NCBI GenBank assembly: GCA_031732875.1
Contig: JAVMKL010000185.1
Coordinates: forward strand, 1-23,810
Source: JAVMKJ01 sp031732875
GTDB lineage: Bacteria; Pseudomonadota; Gammaproteobacteria; Competibacterales; Competibacteraceae
Reading direction: 5' to 3'
DNA length: 23,810 nt
In this document: positions 1-8,207 of the stretch, in pieces
Layout of the letters: every line of letters begins with the position of its first letter
Position numbering within the stretch: position 1 is the first letter of the stretch
Made by a program: the position numbers and the translations under genes
The notes under the pieces: generated by a model
Database searches by the model: none
The model's input: only the letters and a program-made list of their open reading frames with translations
What the model was told of the DNA's origin: nothing

Positions 1-410
1 TCCTGGCCGGGACACCGGCGGTCCACCCCGAAACCGTGGAAGCGTTCGTGCCGCAAATGCTCAACCTGCAGCTGCTGGACGGAATCAGTTTCCAAAAGGG
101 TTGCTACACTGGACAGGAGATCGTGGCGCGCACCCATTATCTGGGCAAGCTCAAGCGGCGGATGGTTCTGGGCCGGGTGGACAGCCCGACGCCGCCTCGC
201 CCCGGCGATCCGCTGTTCTCGCCCCAGACCGACGCCAGCCAGAGCGCCGGACAATTGGCCGATGCCTGTCCTCATCCCGACGGTGGTCACGCCGTACTGG
301 CGGTGGCGCTGATCGAGTGCGCGGAACGGGGAACGCTGCATTTGAACGGTATCGGCGGCCCGGCGCTGCGGCTGGAGCCGCTACCGTATGGATTCGAGCC
401 GGCGGGTTGA
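1..410 (+). CDS. ygfZ: YgfZ-family folate-binding protein, 3' end only
   Basis: The reading frame is open from base 3, so this is the C-terminal ~135 residues of a gene that begins before the window. It contains the family hallmark KGCYTGQE followed by IVARTHYLGKLKRR, which identifies YgfZ, the GcvT-like folate-binding protein. Established knowledge: YgfZ supports Fe-S cluster enzymes such as MiaB, and the cysteine of the KGC(Y/F)xGQE motif is important. The end LEPLPYGFEPAG and stop TGA look like a normal C terminus. The gene stops 54 bases before the giant kinase on the same strand, so read-through into it is possible. A second, diverged copy of bases 141-410 lies at 7782-8047. Identification is firm; the start is not visible. 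Confidence 0.93.
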   Translation, partial: LAGTPAVHPETVEAFVPQMLNLQLLDGISFQKGCYTGQEIVARTHYLGKLKRRMVLGRVDSPTPPRPGDPLFSPQTDASQSAGQLADACPHPDGGHAVLAVALIECAERGTLHLNGIGGPALRLEPLPYGFEPAG

Positions 411-464
411 GCGGCGGCGGAATGTCCAACCACCCATTATCGAATTTAATTAAGAGCTTATAAC
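411..464 (+). other. Short AT-rich spacer between ygfZ and kinase gene
   Basis: These 54 bases separate the ygfZ stop from the kinase GTG start. The second half is clearly AT-rich compared with its surroundings. It contains an 11-base direct repeat (431-441, cacccattatc) of ygfZ bases 131-141. The repeat inside ygfZ ends exactly where homology to the downstream ygfZ remnant starts. A possible -10 (TATAAC, 459-464) is visible, but with no convincing -35. A short purine run (AAGAG, 452-456) eight bases before the GTG can serve as ribosome binding site. Confidence 0.5.
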
Positions 465-3400
465 GTGGATGACGATCCCATCGCGCGACTCCAAGCCGAA
501 AACGCCCGGTTGCGAGCCGAAAACGAGCGGCTCGAAGCCCTTTTGACGCAAAGGGCCAGCGCCGGAGAGTTTTGGCGAGAATCGATCGACCGGCGATGTT
601 TTGATCCCTGCGCCATTTTGGACGAGGCGGTCGATTTCATCAGCACGGCGAACCTGAACGGACGGGTGGGCTATCTCAACCGCGCCGGACGGCGGTTGGT
701 CGGCATCGACGAAACCGCCGACATCGGGCAATTCCAGATTGCCGACCTGCATCCACCTTGGGCGGCTGACTTGATTCTCAGCGAGGCCGTCCCCACCGTG
801 TTGCAAGGTGGCGTCTGGCGCGGCGAGACGGCCCTGACGACTCGCGATGGACGGGAGATTCCGGTCTCCCAGGTCGTTCTGGCCCACAGGACGCGCCAGG
901 GTCAAGTCAAGTTCCTGTTCACCATCATCCGCGACATCACCGAGCAGAAGCGGGTGCGAGAAGAATTGGCCAGGGAGGCGCGGGTCAACGCCGCCTTGGC
1001 CGAAATTTCCCGCGCGTTGCTTGCGCGGACGTCGGTCGACGACATGGCTGATCTGGTTTTGGAACACGCCAAGCGTCTCACGGACAGCTCCCACGGCTTT
1101 GTCGGTTACATTGACCCGATAACGGGCTATCTGGTGAGTTCAACGCTTGGCGGGGACGTTTGGGATGTTGGCCAGGCTCAGGACAAGACCGTTGTCTTGA
1201 AGGAGTTCAAGGGGCTGTGGGGCTGGGTGCTGAATCATCGCCAATCGCTGTTGACCAACGCGCCCGCCGATGATCCGCGTTCGTCCGGCACGCCGCCTGG
1301 CCATGTACCGATCCAGCGTTTTATCTCCGCGCCCGCGATGGCCGAGGGGGTGCTGGTGGGGCAGGTGGTCTTGGCCAACTCGGACCGCGACTACGGCGAG
1401 CAAGATTTGGCGCTGATCGAGCGGTTGGCCGATCTCTACGCCATGGCCATCCAACGCAAGCGCATGGAAGAGCATCTCCGCGAGAGCCAGGAGCAGTTCA
1501 CCGCCTTCATGGATCACCTGCCCGCCGCGGCGTTCATCAAGGATGACCAGTCCCGGCTCGTGTATGTCAACAAGTACCTTGAAGACTATTTCAACGCCCG
1601 GGATTGGCTTGATAGGAACTCGGCGGAAGTGTTCCCAGCGGAGCTTGCCCAGACGTTGAGCATCAATGATCGGAAAGTACTGAGCGAAGGGGTGTCGGAA
1701 TTTGAGGAAGCGGTGGCGAGGGCCGACGGCGAAATCAGGTGCTTTCGGAGCATCAAATTCCCCATGCGAACCAGCGCGGCGCCATCCCTGATCGGCGGGG
1801 TTGCCATCGACATCACCGATCAGAAGCGGGCGCGGGATGCCTTGCAAGAGAGTGAAGCCAAGTACCGCCGCTTGTACGAATCCCTGCGGGACGCCTTCGT
1901 TAGCATCGATATGAGCGGCCATTTTCAGGAATTCAACACGGCCTACCAACGGATGCTGGGCTATTCGGAAGAAGAGCTTTTCCGCCTGACGTATCAAGAC
2001 TTAACTCCCGAGAAATGGCATGCGTTCGAGACGGAGATCATCGAGCAACAAGTTCTGCCCAGGGGATACTCCGAAGTCTATGAAAAGGAATATCGCCGCA
2101 AGGACGGGACCATTTTTCCCATCGAGTTGAGAACCATACTGGTACGGGACGCGACCGGCCAACCCGCCGGCATGTGGGCCATCGTGCGCGACATCAGCCG
2201 ACGCAAACGGGTCGAGGAATCGCTGCGGGCGAGCGAGGCGAAATTCCGCCGTCTGATCGAGGCGTCGCCGGTGGCGATAGGCGTTTCCGACGCGCAAGGT
2301 AACATCGAATACCTCAACCCCCGGTTCACCGAACAGTTCGGCTATCGGCGCGAGGATATTCCCATTCTCAAAAAATGGTTCTTGCGCGCCTATCCCGATC
2401 CGATCTACCGCCAGGGCATTCTGGAACGCTGGAACGCTGGAATGGAGAACGCCAGGCGGAACGGAACCGACATCGCGCTGACCGATATGGACATTGTCCA
2501 CCGCGATGGCTCGGTGCGCGTGGTGAATGTGGTCGGCACCCTGATTGGGGACAAAATCCTGGCGATCTTCAACGACATCACCGATCGCAAACGGATCGTA
2601 TCGGCGTTGCGCGACAGCAGGGATCTAATGAGCATGGCGTTCAAGGCCGCCAAGGCCGGGGCCTGGCAATGGAATCTGCGCACTCAGGAAATCATCTGGT
2701 CGGATGAGAACTATCTGCTGTTCGGTTTGGAACCCCAGAGCGTGCGGCCCAGTTATGCCTTGTGGCAGCGTTACCTTCATCCGGATGATCGCGCGCGGAC
2801 CGATGCGCATGTGAGGCAATCGTTGGTGGACAGGCGGGATTTGAATATCGAATACCGCATCGTAACATCGACTGGAATCTGCTGGATCAATAGTATTGGC
2901 ATGTTTCAGTTGGACGAACACGGCGAGCCGATTGGATTGCATGGCATCCAGCTCGACATCACCGAGCGCAAGCAGGCTGAGGATGCATTGCGCGAAAGTG
3001 AAGACCGCTTCGCCGCGTTCATGGATCATCTGCCCGCCGTAACCTTCATTAAGGATCAGGATTCGCGCTATCTCTTCGTTAACCAATATTTCCGTCAACA
3101 CATTGGCGACGACTGGCTAAACAAGGCTGCATCCGAGGTATATCCCACCGAAGTGGCGGTGCCGATAATCGCCGACGACCGTCAGGCCTTGGCCACTGGT
3201 TTCCAGCGGCAAGAGAGGTTGATACCACTGGCCAATGGCGAAACGCGCATCTTCGAGACGGTCAAGTTTCCGCTCCCGCGAGCGAGAAAGCCGACGCTGC
3301 TGGGCGGATTCGCCATCGACATCACCGAACACAAGCAGGCCGAGGCGGAACTGCGTCGCCATCGAGAACACTTGGAGGAGATGATCGCCGAACGCACCGG

Positions 3401-5369
3401 CGAATTGGCATTGGCCAATCAAAAACTACGTTTGGAAATCGGCGAGCGAGAACGCACGGAACAATCGCTCAGGCAAAGCGAGGCCAGGCTACACTTGGCG
3501 CTGGAAGTCGCTAATGCCGGGGCGTCGGAATGGAATGTCAAGGACAACACCGTCGTTTGGTCACCCGAGATGTTCCCCCTGTTCGGATTACCGTATATCG
3601 AGCAACCGGGTTTCGAGACTTGGGTGGAACGGCTGCACCCTGACGACCGGGATCGCGTGTTGGAATGGGTACAGGATAACCTCGCCCGGAGGAGTGATCT
3701 GGCTGCCCAGGAATATCGCATCGTCAGGATGAGTGGTGAGATCCGCTGGATTAGCGATACCGCCAGAATTTTCTACGACAGTGCCGGGCGGCCGGAGCGA
3801 ATGGTGGGTATCAATATCGATATCACCCAGCGCAAGCAAGTCGAAGAGGAATTGAAAGAGAACGAAGCCCGCCTACGCTTGGCTCTGCAAGCCGCCAACG
3901 CAGGAGTTTGGGAATGGGATTTGCGAAGTGATCGGAATGTAGCTTCCAAGAGAACCTTGGAAATATTTGGGAGAGGTCCGGAATTTTTACCTTTTTCGCT
4001 GGAAAAACTGTTGCAATCGATACATCCCGATGATCGCACCTGGGCGCAATCCAAGGCTTGGGAAACTGTGGAATCCGGCAAGGATTTAAATCTCGAATTT
4101 CGTATCGTCCGTGCCGATGGCGAGATCCGTTGGGTGCAGGATTTTGGAACCATCCTCTACGATGAGGCGGGCCATCCACTGCGGATGATCGGCACCATGA
4201 TTGATATCACCGAACGCAAGCGAGCCGAGATCGAGCTGAAAAACTATCGCGACCATCTGGAAATACTCGTCGGCGAACGTACTGCCGCGTTGGAGGTTTT
4301 GAATGCGCAGATGCAACAGGAAATCGCCGAGCGCCAGCGCGCGGAGCAGACGCTCCAACTGACTCAGTTCATGGTCGATCAATCCGCCGAGGAAGTCTAC
4401 TTTGTAAGGCCCGATGGCGGTTTCGATTACGTCAACGAGGCAGCTTGCCGCGCCCTCGGTTACTCACGTGACGAACTAATCGGGCTAGGAGTACCGGATA
4501 TTGCTCCTCAATATCCAACCATGCAATGGCTAAAAACTTGGCAGACTCTCATGGAAGCCGGTCATACGATGTTTGAAACGGTCCACAAGACGAAAAATGG
4601 CGAGCTATACCCGGTCGAAATCACCGCTGATTACTTACGCTTCGGCGACGCGGAATACAGTTGTGCATTCGTTCGCGACATCCGCGAACGCAGGGCGACG
4701 GAAGAGAAGATCAAGGCCTCGCTACAAGAAAAAGAGGTTTTGCTCAAGGAAATCCATCATCGGGTCAAGAACAATCTGCAAGTGATCATCAGCCTGCTCG
4801 ATTTGCAAGCCGACGTGGTCGGAGAGCAGGCCACCCGCGACCAATTCCGCGAAAGCCGAGACCGGGTGCGTTCGATGGCGCTGATTCACGAACGTCTGTA
4901 TCGCGCCGCCGATCTGGCCAGCATCGACTTTGCCGAGTATGTGCGAAAGCTGACCGATTCCCTGTTTTCGTCCTACGCCAGCGCGAATCGCTTGATTACC
5001 TTGCAAACCAATATCGAACCTCTGTCCATTAGCGTCGAGCACGCCGTTCCCTGCGGTTTGATCATCAACGAATTGATCACCAACGCGCTCAAGTACGCCT
5101 TTCCCCCAGGCAGGGCTGGAATCATCGGCGTCGAGTTGAAGAAGTCCGGGGAGAAGCGCGTCATGCTACGGGTTTGGGATAATGGGGTGGGATTGCCACC
5201 CGCCGTCGATCCCCAGCACTCCGAAACGCTGGGCCTGACCATTGTCGCCACCCTGATCCGGCAACTGCGGGGCGATCTTACCCTGCAACGCGTCGGAGGA
5301 ACCGGGTTCACCATCACTTTCGTGGTCCCGCCAGTAAAGACAACACAATCGGTTTTGGAGAAAAAATAG
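465..5369 (+). CDS. Giant multi-PAS/GAF sensor histidine kinase (HisKA_2 type)
   Basis: This is a 1634-residue cytoplasmic kinase with no signal peptide or membrane segment visible. Approximate domain order: N-terminal coil (8-30), PAS1 (45-160), GAF (172-326), PAS2 (347-449), PAS3 (470-576), PAS4 (597-704), PAS5 (721-832), PAS6 (849-953), coil (961-1006), PAS7 (1009-1120), PAS8 (1136-1248), coil (1254-1299), PAS9 (1301-1406), HisKA_2 dimerisation helix and HATPase_c. Each PAS ends in the usual DIT(E/D)xK-type element. The phosphoacceptor is His1431 in EIHHRVKNNLQ, typical of HisKA_2/HWE-like kinases. The ATP site shows the N-box ELITNALKYAFP (from ~1535), DNGVG and GGTGF. PAS2 and PAS6 closely resemble each other, as do PAS5, PAS7 and PAS8, which suggests internal duplication. 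The start is GTG with a weak AAGAG site. Ligands are unknown. The hybrid kinase one base downstream is the likely partner. Confidence 0.93.
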   Translation: MDDDPIARLQAENARLRAENERLEALLTQRASAGEFWRESIDRRCFDPCAILDEAVDFISTANLNGRVGYLNRAGRRLVGIDETADIGQFQIADLHPPWAADLILSEAVPTVLQGGVWRGETALTTRDGREIPVSQVVLAHRTRQGQVKFLFTIIRDITEQKRVREELAREARVNAALAEISRALLARTSVDDMADLVLEHAKRLTDSSHGFVGYIDPITGYLVSSTLGGDVWDVGQAQDKTVVLKEFKGLWGWVLNHRQSLLTNAPADDPRSSGTPPGHVPIQRFISAPAMAEGVLVGQVVLANSDRDYGEQDLALIERLADLYAMAIQRKRMEEHLRESQEQFTAFMDHLPAAAFIKDDQSRLVYVNKYLEDYFNARDWLDRNSAEVFPAELAQTLSINDRKVLSEGVSEFEEAVARADGEIRCFRSIKFPMRTSAAPSLIGGVAIDITDQKRARDALQESEAKYRRLYESLRDAFVSIDMSGHFQEFNTAYQRMLGYSEEELFRLTYQDLTPEKWHAFETEIIEQQVLPRGYSEVYEKEYRRKDGTIFPIELRTILVRDATGQPAGMWAIVRDISRRKRVEESLRASEAKFRRLIEASPVAIGVSDAQGNIEYLNPRFTEQFGYRREDIPILKKWFLRAYPDPIYRQGILERWNAGMENARRNGTDIALTDMDIVHRDGSVRVVNVVGTLIGDKILAIFNDITDRKRIVSALRDSRDLMSMAFKAAKAGAWQWNLRTQEIIWSDENYLLFGLEPQSVRPSYALWQRYLHPDDRARTDAHVRQSLVDRRDLNIEYRIVTSTGICWINSIGMFQLDEHGEPIGLHGIQLDITERKQAEDALRESEDRFAAFMDHLPAVTFIKDQDSRYLFVNQYFRQHIGDDWLNKAASEVYPTEVAVPIIADDRQALATGFQRQERLIPLANGETRIFETVKFPLPRARKPTLLGGFAIDITEHKQAEAELRRHREHLEEMIAERTGELALANQKLRLEIGERERTEQSLRQSEARLHLALEVANAGASEWNVKDNTVVWSPEMFPLFGLPYIEQPGFETWVERLHPDDRDRVLEWVQDNLARRSDLAAQEYRIVRMSGEIRWISDTARIFYDSAGRPERMVGINIDITQRKQVEEELKENEARLRLALQAANAGVWEWDLRSDRNVASKRTLEIFGRGPEFLPFSLEKLLQSIHPDDRTWAQSKAWETVESGKDLNLEFRIVRADGEIRWVQDFGTILYDEAGHPLRMIGTMIDITERKRAEIELKNYRDHLEILVGERTAALEVLNAQMQQEIAERQRAEQTLQLTQFMVDQSAEEVYFVRPDGGFDYVNEAACRALGYSRDELIGLGVPDIAPQYPTMQWLKTWQTLMEAGHTMFETVHKTKNGELYPVEITADYLRFGDAEYSCAFVRDIRERRATEEKIKASLQEKEVLLKEIHHRVKNNLQVIISLLDLQADVVGEQATRDQFRESRDRVRSMALIHERLYRAADLASIDFAEYVRKLTDSLFSSYASANRLITLQTNIEPLSISVEHAVPCGLIINELITNALKYAFPPGRAGIIGVELKKSGEKRVMLRVWDNGVGLPPAVDPQHSETLGLTIVATLIRQLRGDLTLQRVGGTGFTITFVVPPVKTTQSVLEKK

Positions 5370-5370
5370 C

Positions 5371-7794
5371 ATGGCGAAAGCGAACGTCATGGTTGTCGAG
5401 GACGAGGGGCTCATCGCCTTGTCGATCCAGCGCACCCTGCGCAATCTTGGATACGAGGTACCCGCGGTGGTTGCCTCCGGCGAGGATGCCGTGCACCAGG
5501 CCCTCGCTCTCCGGCCCGATCTGGTGCTGATGGACATCATGCTGGAAGGCGATATGGACGGGATTACCGCCGCCACCCAGATTCACGAATGCCTCGACGT
5601 GCCGGTCGTCTATCTGACCGCCTACTCGGATGACCATACCCTGGCGCGGGCCAAGGTGACGGGTCCTTTCGCGTATCTGATCAAGCCGTTCGAGGAGGCG
5701 GACTTGCGCTCCACCCTCGAAATGGCGCTGTATCGCCACGGCATGGAACGCAAGCTGAAGGAAAACAAGCATTGGCTGGAGACCACCTTGAACAGCATTG
5801 GGGATGCAGTGATCGCCACCGATGCCCATAACACCGTCGCGTTCTTGAATCCACAAGCGGAACGCCTGATCGGCTGGCGGCAGGAAGAGGCCGTTGGCAA
5901 ACCCCTCGCGGACGTGTTTCAGATCGTCGACGAAGCCACGCGGCTGCCGCCCCCGAATCCCCTTGACCGCGCGCTCGAGACCGGGGTCGCGACGAATTTG
6001 GCCAATCCAACGCTACTGGTCGCCAGGAACGGCGAGGAATGTCCCATCGACGACAGCGCCGCACCCATCCGCGATGAACAGGGCAACAGGATGGGAGGCG
6101 TGCTGGTATTCCGCGATGTGACCGAGCGCCGTCGGATCGAGGCGGAACTGCACCGCCACCGCGACTATCTGGAGGAACTGGTCGAAAAGCGCACGTGGGA
6201 GCTGCAACAAGCCAAGACGGCTGCCGAGGCCGCCAGTCAGGCCAAATCGGAATTTTTGGCCACCATGAGCCATGAGATCCGCACCCCCCTGAACGGGGTG
6301 TTAGGCATGGCGGAACTGCTCCTGGGCACCTCCCTGAATAACGAGCAACGACGCTACGCCAGCATCCTGTTGCAATCCGGCCGGACGTTGCTCGGCTTGA
6401 TCGATGAAATCCTGGATTTCTCCAGGATCGAGGCGGGCAAACTGGAGTTGCGGTCCGTGGATTTCGATTTGCGCGAAATGCTGGAGGAGACAGCGGCGGC
6501 GTTCGGCGAACGGGCGCGCGCCAAAGGTTTGCGACTGCGCGCGGATCTGGCGCCGGATTTTCCCACCCCCGTGCGCGGCGATCCCATCCGGCTGCGGCAG
6601 GTCGTGGTTAACCTGGTGGGGAACGCCATCAAATTCACCGAGACGGGCGAGGTGGCGATCCATCTGCGCCTGCTGGAACGCGACGTTGCGGCGCTGACCG
6701 CGCGCATCGATGTAACCGATACCGGCATTGGCATCGCCCCGGAAGCGCAGGCTCAGATTTTTGAATCCTTCGTGCAAGCCGACGGCTCGGCCACGCGACG
6801 CCATGGCGGCACGGGGCTCGGCTTGGCCATCTCACGCCGTCTGATGCGATTGATGGGCGGCGACATCAATGTTGAGAGCATCTTTAGACAGGGTTCCCGG
6901 TTTTGGTTCACGGTCCGTCTGATGACCGGCGACGCCAACGACCAAACCGCGCCCTTGCCGCTCGCCACCCCGAGCGTCGGCGCCCCAACGACTTTCAAGG
7001 CCAAGGTGTTGGTGGTGGAAGACAACGCGGTCAATCAGGCGGTGACCACCGCCATGCTGGAACTGCTGGGTTACCAGGTTACCGGGGTCGGCGACGGCCG
7101 GCAGGCGCTGGCGGCGCTGGACAAGCAACGCTACGACCTGGTGCTGATGGACTGCCAAATGCCGATCATGGACGGCTTTGAAGCGACCGCCGAACTGCGG
7201 CGGCGAGAGACCCTGGGCCAACACCGAGTCCCGGTTATCGCCCTGACCGCCAGCGTCGTTCGAGGATTCCGCGAACGATGCATCGCCGCCGGCATGGACG
7301 ATTATCTGAGCAAACCGTTCAATCAGGAGCAACTGGCGGCCCTGCTCGTGCGCTGGTTGAACCCCATCGGCGAACAGGGAGCGTCCGCGTCCGTCCCTAC
7401 GCCGACTTTCGCCGGTTTGCCGACGCCGGAAGCCCTGCCGCTCGACCCGCAATTGCTGGACGAGATACGTGTCCTGCAGCGGCTGGGCACTCCCAGTTTG
7501 TTGGATGAGATCATCAACCTCTATCTGATCGGCACGACGGACGCGCTGGCGAAGCTGCGGTCGGCGGTGGAACAGGCCGATGCCGCGACGGTGCGGAACG
7601 TGGCGCATGGCCTGAAGTCGAGCAGCGCCTACGTGGGCGCGCTCGGTCTTGCGGCCTTATCCGAGGAACTGGAGAAACAGGGACAGCGCCGGCAACTGGA
7701 CGGAGCGGTGGAACTCCTGAACAAGGTGGACAACGAGTATGCGCGGGTGCGCGAGGCGCTGCTCGCGGAACTGAGCAAGCCCTCGGTAAGTTGA
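5371..7794 (+). CDS. Hybrid histidine kinase REC-PAS-HisKA-HATPase-REC-HPt
   Basis: This is an 807-residue soluble protein. REC1 (~4-120) has acidic residues E10/D11, phospho-Asp D55 (VLMDIM) and K105. A PAS domain (~138-250) follows, then a coiled linker (255-290). HisKA has phospho-His H301 in MSHEIRTPLNG. HATPase_c (~403-515) has N-box NLVGNAIKF, DTGIGI and GGTGLGLA. REC2 (~545-660) has D594 (VLMDCQMPIMDG) and K648. HPt (~715-795) has H746 in AHGLKSSSA. All phosphorelay residues are present, so an internal His-Asp-His relay is expected. REC1 is well placed to accept phosphate from the upstream kinase. No DNA-binding output is present. GGAG at 5357-5360 is the ribosome binding site, and one base separates the two genes, indicating co-translation. 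The last three codons and the stop (7783-7794) derive from a ygfZ remnant read in another frame. Confidence 0.95.
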   Translation: MAKANVMVVEDEGLIALSIQRTLRNLGYEVPAVVASGEDAVHQALALRPDLVLMDIMLEGDMDGITAATQIHECLDVPVVYLTAYSDDHTLARAKVTGPFAYLIKPFEEADLRSTLEMALYRHGMERKLKENKHWLETTLNSIGDAVIATDAHNTVAFLNPQAERLIGWRQEEAVGKPLADVFQIVDEATRLPPPNPLDRALETGVATNLANPTLLVARNGEECPIDDSAAPIRDEQGNRMGGVLVFRDVTERRRIEAELHRHRDYLEELVEKRTWELQQAKTAAEAASQAKSEFLATMSHEIRTPLNGVLGMAELLLGTSLNNEQRRYASILLQSGRTLLGLIDEILDFSRIEAGKLELRSVDFDLREMLEETAAAFGERARAKGLRLRADLAPDFPTPVRGDPIRLRQVVVNLVGNAIKFTETGEVAIHLRLLERDVAALTARIDVTDTGIGIAPEAQAQIFESFVQADGSATRRHGGTGLGLAISRRLMRLMGGDINVESIFRQGSRFWFTVRLMTGDANDQTAPLPLATPSVGAPTTFKAKVLVVEDNAVNQAVTTAMLELLGYQVTGVGDGRQALAALDKQRYDLVLMDCQMPIMDGFEATAELRRRETLGQHRVPVIALTASVVRGFRERCIAAGMDDYLSKPFNQEQLAALLVRWLNPIGEQGASASVPTPTFAGLPTPEALPLDPQLLDEIRVLQRLGTPSLLDEIINLYLIGTTDALAKLRSAVEQADAATVRNVAHGLKSSSAYVGALGLAALSEELEKQGQRRQLDGAVELLNKVDNEYARVREALLAELSKPSVS

Positions 7795-8047
7795 AGCGGC
7801 GGATGTACTTGGCCCGAGTGGACACCCCCACCCCACCCCGGCGACCCACTGTCCTCGCCGCAGGCCGACGCCAGTCAGAGCGCCGGTCGGGCTGGTCGAC
7901 GCCTGCCGCCATCCCGGCGGCGGCTATGCGGTGCTGGCGGTGGCGCTGATCGAGTGCGCGGAGCACGGCGCGCTGCAACTCGGCGACGTCAGCGGACCGA
8001 AACTCCGGTTGGAATCGCTGCCGTATGATTTCGAGGCCGTGGCTTAG
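7782..8047 (+). pseudogene. Frameshifted remnant of a second ygfZ 3' end
   Basis: Read in the ygfZ frame, this stretch gives LGKLKRRMYLARVDTPTPP, then GDPLSSPQADASQSAG, then DACRHPGGGYAVLAVALIEC, ending SLPYDFEAVA and TAG. It matches bases 141-410 over its whole length at about three quarters nucleotide identity (hand count). A 5-base deletion near 7837 and a 1-base insertion near 7888 break the frame. No upstream part of ygfZ is present, so it cannot be expressed as YgfZ. Most differences from the first copy lie at third codon positions, so the two copies diverged while still under protein-level selection. It begins inside the hybrid kinase gene and provides its stop codon. The relationship is visible directly in the sequence; the mechanism is inferred. 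Confidence 0.9.
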
Positions 8048-8061
8048 ACGCGTATCGGAAT

Positions 8062-8098
8062 CCCTCGGCCGCAAGCGGCCGAGGGGTTGAGGTGAGGG
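8062..8098. repeat. REP-like palindrome, possible bidirectional terminator
   Basis: A perfect 10-bp stem (CCCTCGGCCG / CGGCCGAGGG) with loop CAAG is followed by a G-rich tail GTTGAGGTGAGGG. It lies between the convergent kinase/ygfZ-remnant side and the protease gene. A sister copy with the same core (GCAAGCGG, then GAGGGGTTG) lies at 15729-15761. There is no T-tract, so it resembles a dispersed REP-type intergenic element more than a classical intrinsic terminator. It may still block transcription from either side. Confidence 0.6.
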
Positions 8099-8207
8099 CG
8101 ATTCTTTCCCGGGCCGAAAAGGCCGCACGAAACCGCTTCTGGAAAGCCGCGCCGGGGGCGATGAACGCGTTCCGCCCCACGGCGCGTTATCGGTCTGGTC
8201 TCTCGCG
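8099..8207. other. Intergenic stretch, nothing recognised
   Basis: The bases between the palindromic element and the stop codon of the protease gene contain no coding signature, tRNA or clear terminator that I can recognise. Short frames that cross it are GC-driven and have no ribosome binding site or family resemblance. Confidence 0.5.

Noticed and set aside
465..8047. Transposon or integrative element carrying the two kinase genes
   Set aside because: No transposase, integrase, terminal inverted repeat or tRNA attachment site is visible. Only the ygfZ bracketing and an 11-base repeat support mobility, so recombination is noted as a finding and no mobile element is annotated.
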